A DNA stretch of 10,472 nt from Alphaproteobacteria bacterium. Lineage in GTDB: Bacteria; Pseudomonadota; Alphaproteobacteria; Rickettsiales; Rickettsiaceae. Below the pieces are notes generated by a model that saw only the letters and a list, made by a program, of their open reading frames with translations, did not search any database and had not been told where the DNA came from. Within the stretch, counting starts at the first letter, position 1. Every line of letters begins with the position of its first letter. The stretch covers positions 1 to 10,472 of the forward strand of contig JAUIKA010000032.1 of assembly GCA_030430995.1 (NCBI GenBank), read 5' to 3'. The translations under genes were made by a program, and so were the position numbers. Shown piece after piece: positions 7,039-10,472 of the stretch.

Positions 7039-7058
7039 TATGTAATGTATGTTACATA
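7039..7058. repeat. Perfect 7-bp inverted repeat
   Basis: TATGTAA and TTACATA flank a 6-nt spacer (TGTATG). The repeat sits directly upstream of the candidate -35 box at 7067, a position compatible with a regulator site. AT-rich composition makes chance palindromes common, so confidence is low. Confidence 0.3.
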
Positions 7059-7066
7059 TAGTTATA

Positions 7067-7097
7067 TTGATTTATGTACTAAAGAGTAGTATATAAT
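7067..7097 (+). promoter_or_regulatory. Candidate promoter for virB4-virB6
   Basis: TTGATT (7067-7072) and a perfect TATAAT (7092-7097) are separated by 19 nt, slightly longer than the optimum of 17. The predicted start would give a leader of about 110 nt before the virB4 ATG at 7216. No better-spaced pair is obvious in this intergenic stretch. Confidence 0.35.
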
Positions 7098-7187
7098 CGT
7101 TACTTTTTTCCCTATATCAGAAGCGTTAATCAAAAATAAGAAATTTTTTTCTTTTTAAACATTTAATAAAAATGCATATTATTTTAT

Positions 7188-7199
7188 TATAGTACTATA
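7188..7199. repeat. 12-bp perfect palindrome before virB4
   Basis: TATAGTACTATA is a perfect 12-bp palindrome that ends 16 nt upstream of the virB4 ATG, just before a weak purine-rich ribosome binding site (GAGAAG, 7200-7205). It would fall in the mRNA leader or, as DNA, could bind a dimeric repressor. It has no demonstrated role. Confidence 0.3.
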
Positions 7200-7215
7200 G
7201 AGAAGAATATTTTAT

Positions 7216-9375
7216 ATGCCAAATAATATGCCGATGCCTGATAATAAGTTAAAGTTTAATTTAAAAACGGCTTTCATACCCATAGCAGCACATTTAAATA
7301 AAACTACTGTTGGCAGTAAAAATGCAGATGTAATTCAGGTAATAAAAATAAGTTCTTTAGATCAAAGTACATCTAATATAAAAAATGCTATAAAAAACCT
7401 AATAGGTAATAATAAAAATATTAGTATATGGCTAAATACAGTTAGGCATAAAAAGAATATTGATATCAAGGCTCCAGAGAATATTCTAGCTTTTAATATT
7501 CATAATTCTTGGCAGAAAGTTAATAATATATCCGATGTATATTTTAATGATTTATATATCTCTGTAGTAATGTCTAGTAGTATAAAGTATAACCTACAGA
7601 AGCCATTCTTTTCTAAAGAAGTGCTATTTTCAAATAAGATATCTAAGAAACTTCAAGGCTCTATAGAAGAGGCTATAGAACGTATTACCACTATTACCAA
7701 TAGTTTAATGGAAGAATTGCGTGAATTTTCTCCTGAGCTTTTGTCTGTATATGAAAAGGATGGGAAAATGTATTCTCCTATATGTTCTCTATATTATTTC
7801 CTTATTAATTATAAATGGAAGGAGATAGAGATTTCAGATAGCAATATAGATGCTTCTGTTATGATGGATTCATATTATATTAGCAATACTGAAATGCAAA
7901 TAGTCAGTAGTGATATGGATAAAGATAAATATATTTCCGTTATAGCTATTAAAGATAGAAACCATAATGCAAATATTACTAATGCCATTAATATAGTAAA
8001 TGGAATTGTATCTACAGAGATTATATGTTCAGATGGGTATATGGCTAAGCTTGCTAGTAACAAGGGGCAAAAAGATGTGCTTAACATTAGTTCAGATGAA
8101 ATATTGATAGATTTATTGAAAACAGAAGGTGATGATTCTTCACTAAGTACCCAGGCTATAGTGACCATATATTCAGATTCTATAGATGGGCTATATAGCG
8201 CTACTAATTTAATAAGTAGTAATTTAGCTAAGCAGGGCATTGTACATATATTAGTGGATTTAGAGCTTGAGGCTCTTTTTTGGTCTTGTTTGCCATCTAA
8301 TTTTGCCTATATAAAATATGCAGAATATACACCAAAAGACCATATAGCTTTATTTGTAGATTTGGTCCCATATAATGCCGGGAAAGCCAGAACAAAGCTT
8401 GGTGATGCTTTAATGCTTTCTATTTCTAATAGAGATTTGCCATATTTTATTTCTGCTAATAATGGTGATAGAGTATTATTTGTATCAGATAATAAGCATG
8501 ATTCTATATCTTTATGTAATTTCTATTTAATGATGTTATCTAAGTATAATCCTTCTGTGCTACATTTACATAAAGATGAAGAATCTAAGCTAGCTATTAG
8601 GGCTTTAAATGGTTCTTGGAATAAATCTTATGGTACAAATTTATTTCATGAAAAAGATATATCAAAAGAAAATATATATACTGCGCTTAGTATTATAGCA
8701 GGGAGGAATGCTTTGCTAGATGGCTTGAGTGAAAAGCTGGTCAAAGCTTTTAATAATGATATTTTCATAGAAAGTATATTTAAAGGTAATTCAGATATAG
8801 ATGTTGTACAAAAATTGATCGATTTTTTTAATAGTGATTTATATAAAAATAATAAATCAGAGATTATAGAAATGTCTAACATCTCTTCTTACCCATTGCC
8901 TTCAAATGCAGCAAGTGCCGTATTTATATATAAATTGCTAGAAGATTTTAGAAAGCGTGATAATAGTTTGAAATTATTATATATAGAAGATATTTCTCTA
9001 TTACATATATCTGATGAGTTTAGAAAATATTTCTTATCTGCAATAGAAGATATAGATATGATTCTTATGCCAATAAATTATGCAGATCTTGCTATAAATG
9101 GCTCTATGCTAAGAAAAATATTCAATAAATGTTTTTTCTTTCCTAATACAAGGGTTAACATAAATCCATTTCTTAAACAGTACGAAATAAAAAAACTTGC
9201 AGCTTATGTAGGTACAGGATTTGTATTACATAGTCCGGATAACATCTTGCTAGATTTAGATATTAATAAAATGAGCAATATAGGAAACTTCCTCTATGCT
9301 AACAGTGATATAATTAAATATTATAAAGAAGTAAAAAACAAAAAAGATTGGATAAAAATGATATGGCAGCGTTAA
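7216..9375 (+). CDS. virB4: Degenerate VirB4-family type IV secretion protein
   Basis: VirB4 proteins are inner-membrane-associated ATPases that energise type IV secretion. The N-terminal CagE/TrbE/VirB domain is clear: AFIPIAAHLNKTTVGSKNAD (19-38) matches the usual start, and WLNTVRH (72-78) with NSWQ and VYFNDLYISVV (97-118) follow. LEALFWSCLPSNFAYIKYAE (351-370) is the VirB4 hallmark. The ATPase motifs are lost: where a Walker A P-loop (GxxGxGKT) should be, the protein reads DRVLFVSDNKHDSISLCNFY (418-437). The Walker B equivalent is LLYIEDISLL (587-596), with the DE order changed. At 719 aa it is shorter than typical VirB4 (about 800). This matches the second, motif-less VirB4 paralogue known in Rickettsiales, likely a structural or regulatory partner. 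It overlaps the next gene by 13 nt. The frame is intact. Confidence 0.85.
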   Translation: MPNNMPMPDNKLKFNLKTAFIPIAAHLNKTTVGSKNADVIQVIKISSLDQSTSNIKNAIKNLIGNNKNISIWLNTVRHKKNIDIKAPENILAFNIHNSWQKVNNISDVYFNDLYISVVMSSSIKYNLQKPFFSKEVLFSNKISKKLQGSIEEAIERITTITNSLMEELREFSPELLSVYEKDGKMYSPICSLYYFLINYKWKEIEISDSNIDASVMMDSYYISNTEMQIVSSDMDKDKYISVIAIKDRNHNANITNAINIVNGIVSTEIICSDGYMAKLASNKGQKDVLNISSDEILIDLLKTEGDDSSLSTQAIVTIYSDSIDGLYSATNLISSNLAKQGIVHILVDLELEALFWSCLPSNFAYIKYAEYTPKDHIALFVDLVPYNAGKARTKLGDALMLSISNRDLPYFISANNGDRVLFVSDNKHDSISLCNFYLMMLSKYNPSVLHLHKDEESKLAIRALNGSWNKSYGTNLFHEKDISKENIYTALSIIAGRNALLDGLSEKLVKAFNNDIFIESIFKGNSDIDVVQKLIDFFNSDLYKNNKSEIIEMSNISSYPLPSNAASAVFIYKLLEDFRKRDNSLKLLYIEDISLLHISDEFRKYFLSAIEDIDMILMPINYADLAINGSMLRKIFNKCFFFPNTRVNINPFLKQYEIKKLAAYVGTGFVLHSPDNILLDLDINKMSNIGNFLYANSDIIKYYKEVKNKKDWIKMIWQR

Positions 9376-10472
9376 AAATATTTTTTACAATAATTCTCTC
9401 TATTTCCACTCTACATAATTGCTATGGAGGTATATGGGACTTTGTATCAAAAGGTCTGCCACCTTATAACAGATATGGTGGTAGATATGGATGCCTTCTT
9501 AATACTAGTACAGCACCCTCTGCTTTAACATTGGGCTATTCAGCCGTATGTGCTGAAGATATACCAAGTAATAACTTTTTAGAGCCAAAAATAAGAATTA
9601 GGGCTCAGTTTTGTAATGCAGCTGTATGTTGGACAGAGACTACAGATTTAAAATATAATGGTGAATGTATACCTTACGGTAGTGGGTATTTTTTGCCAAC
9701 AAAAAGATATTGTGCGCGCATTGCAAACCCAGCATTAAAAGTAGATGGAGAGCATATAGCTGCTGACTATGGATATTATGGAGGGGATTGGCAATATGCA
9801 ATGAAAAAAAAGCTATTGGGTGTTAAAAATCCTGTTGTAGATTTAAAAGGAAGGGTAACGGAGAGCTACGCTTACAAGAAGTATAACACCAATGTTCCTA
9901 AATTATGTGTATATGATGACCCAGGCATATTACAGAATCCATTAGATTTTTTAGATTACAATTTACATTCACAGCCATTTCATACAAGTGATAGGCGTGT
10001 GAATTATATAGCTAAAATTGTAAAAGTAGCTATTAATATAAGTGTTGGAGCATCTGATTTAGGTATAAGTGCGGCTGGTGGGTTATCAAAGATGGTTACC
10101 TCTTTAATTCCTTGGGGGGTAGGGGAGTGGCTATCTAATAATATTATTACCCCTATTATTAATATTCTGAATTATATAATAGGCATTATAGGTTTTGTAT
10201 TAGATAAAGTTATAGATTATCTTGGTAATGTGAACAAAATAGTTTACTCTACAATAGGTTGTATAGATATTCCACTTGGGCCCAAAATCCCTGATTATCC
10301 GAAGATACTAAGTGTATTTAGCGTAGCTTCCACAAAACAAATCTGCCCTACATATCCTGATGGCTATGTTAAATATATTCCTCAGGAGGTTGGTAGTAAT
10401 GCTACATATAAAGCAAGGGAGATACCAAGCTGCAATGTTAAAAATGGTAGTAATGCCTTGTCTTCTCAATGT
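9363..10472 (+). CDS. virB6: VirB6-like secretion channel protein, N-terminal part
   Basis: This gene starts at the ATG at 9363 inside the virB4 end and stays open for 370 codons to the window edge, so the C-terminus is missing. It begins with a Sec signal or first membrane segment (MAALKIFFTIILSISTLHNC). A long, presumably periplasmic region follows, with many cysteines (44, 63, 84, 89, 102, 117, 182) and motifs such as YCARIANPALKVDGEH (116-131) and PKLCVYDDPG (179-188). Hydrophobic segments span about 215-250 and 260-285. GCIDIPLGPKIPDYP (299-313) resembles the conserved GC-IPLxP-P segment of Rickettsiales VirB6 proteins. VirB6 is a polytopic inner-membrane component of the translocation channel. 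Family assignment is from remembered motif patterns. The TrbL/VirB6 core probably lies beyond the window. Confidence 0.78.
   Translation, partial: MAALKIFFTIILSISTLHNCYGGIWDFVSKGLPPYNRYGGRYGCLLNTSTAPSALTLGYSAVCAEDIPSNNFLEPKIRIRAQFCNAAVCWTETTDLKYNGECIPYGSGYFLPTKRYCARIANPALKVDGEHIAADYGYYGGDWQYAMKKKLLGVKNPVVDLKGRVTESYAYKKYNTNVPKLCVYDDPGILQNPLDFLDYNLHSQPFHTSDRRVNYIAKIVKVAINISVGASDLGISAAGGLSKMVTSLIPWGVGEWLSNNIITPIINILNYIIGIIGFVLDKVIDYLGNVNKIVYSTIGCIDIPLGPKIPDYPKILSVFSVASTKQICPTYPDGYVKYIPQEVGSNATYKAREIPSCNVKNGSNALSSQC

Larger units (their letters stand above)
6912..7215. other. AT-rich intergenic region before virB4
   Basis: This 304-nt stretch has no credible ORF on either strand. The first part follows the tandem TAA codons and has a T-run in GGCTTTTTT (about 6924-6932), but no convincing GC-rich stem pairs with it. 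Several AT-rich inverted repeats (including AATATGCTT/AAGCAT-like arms at 6980-6985 and 7033-7038), a promoter-like sequence and a 12-bp palindrome lie in the remainder. The region probably carries the transcription start for the secretion genes. Confidence 0.55.

Noticed and set aside
9400..9440. Lipoprotein signal in the VirB6-like protein (Cys at residue 20)
   Set aside because: The residues before the cysteine (LHN) do not fit a lipobox, so an ordinary signal peptide or first membrane segment is more likely.
1..10472. CRISPR array, insertion sequence or attachment site
   Set aside because: No regularly spaced direct repeats, transposase or integrase gene, or tRNA-associated direct repeats were seen.

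Overview
This is an AT-rich window (about one third G+C by eye) from what is most likely an obligate intracellular alphaproteobacterium of the order Rickettsiales. The taxonomic inference rests on three things: compact gatCAB-type housekeeping genes with A/T-ending codons, a VirB4-family type IV secretion protein whose nucleotide-binding motifs are degenerate (as in the second VirB4 paralogue of Rickettsiales), and a long cysteine-rich, secreted VirB6-like protein beside it. Genus and host cannot be named from the sequence.

Layout. Positions 121-330 hold one small unrecognised ORF. Positions 444-4306 are a tight four-gene plus-strand operon, gatC-gatA-gatB-dapB, with gaps of 2 and 4 nt and one 7-nt overlap. 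GatCAB makes correctly charged Gln-tRNA(Gln) and/or Asn-tRNA(Asn) by transamidation. DapB supplies the lysine/diaminopimelate pathway needed for peptidoglycan. A convergent minus-strand gene (4862-4299) overlaps the end of dapB by 8 nt and encodes a single-pass membrane protein with a possible GAF-like cytoplasmic domain. Its candidate promoter lies inside a perfect 10-bp inverted repeat.

Positions 4924-5294 contain no gene but include a nested set of inverted repeats (5123-5267) that could fold into one long imperfect hairpin. From 5295 to 6911 a single reading frame stays coding-like for 1.6 kb but is cut by four in-frame TAA codons and no visible frameshift. Its start looks leucine-rich-repeat-like. 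Its second half holds two diverged copies of one domain, separated by one of the TAA codons, plus a third remnant of a shared motif (TYKEAS) after the fourth TAA. I annotate it as a nonsense-interrupted former effector-like gene, while noting features that a plain decay model does not explain well.

Positions 6912-7215 are an AT-rich intergenic stretch with a promoter-like sequence and two small inverted repeats. It leads into the secretion pair at 7216-10472: a degenerate VirB4-like protein, then, overlapping it by 13 nt, the first 370 codons of a VirB6-like protein that runs off the window. The most interesting locus is the interrupted repeat-domain frame next to the secretion genes. The most unusual gene arrangement is a motif-less VirB4 translationally linked to a VirB6.
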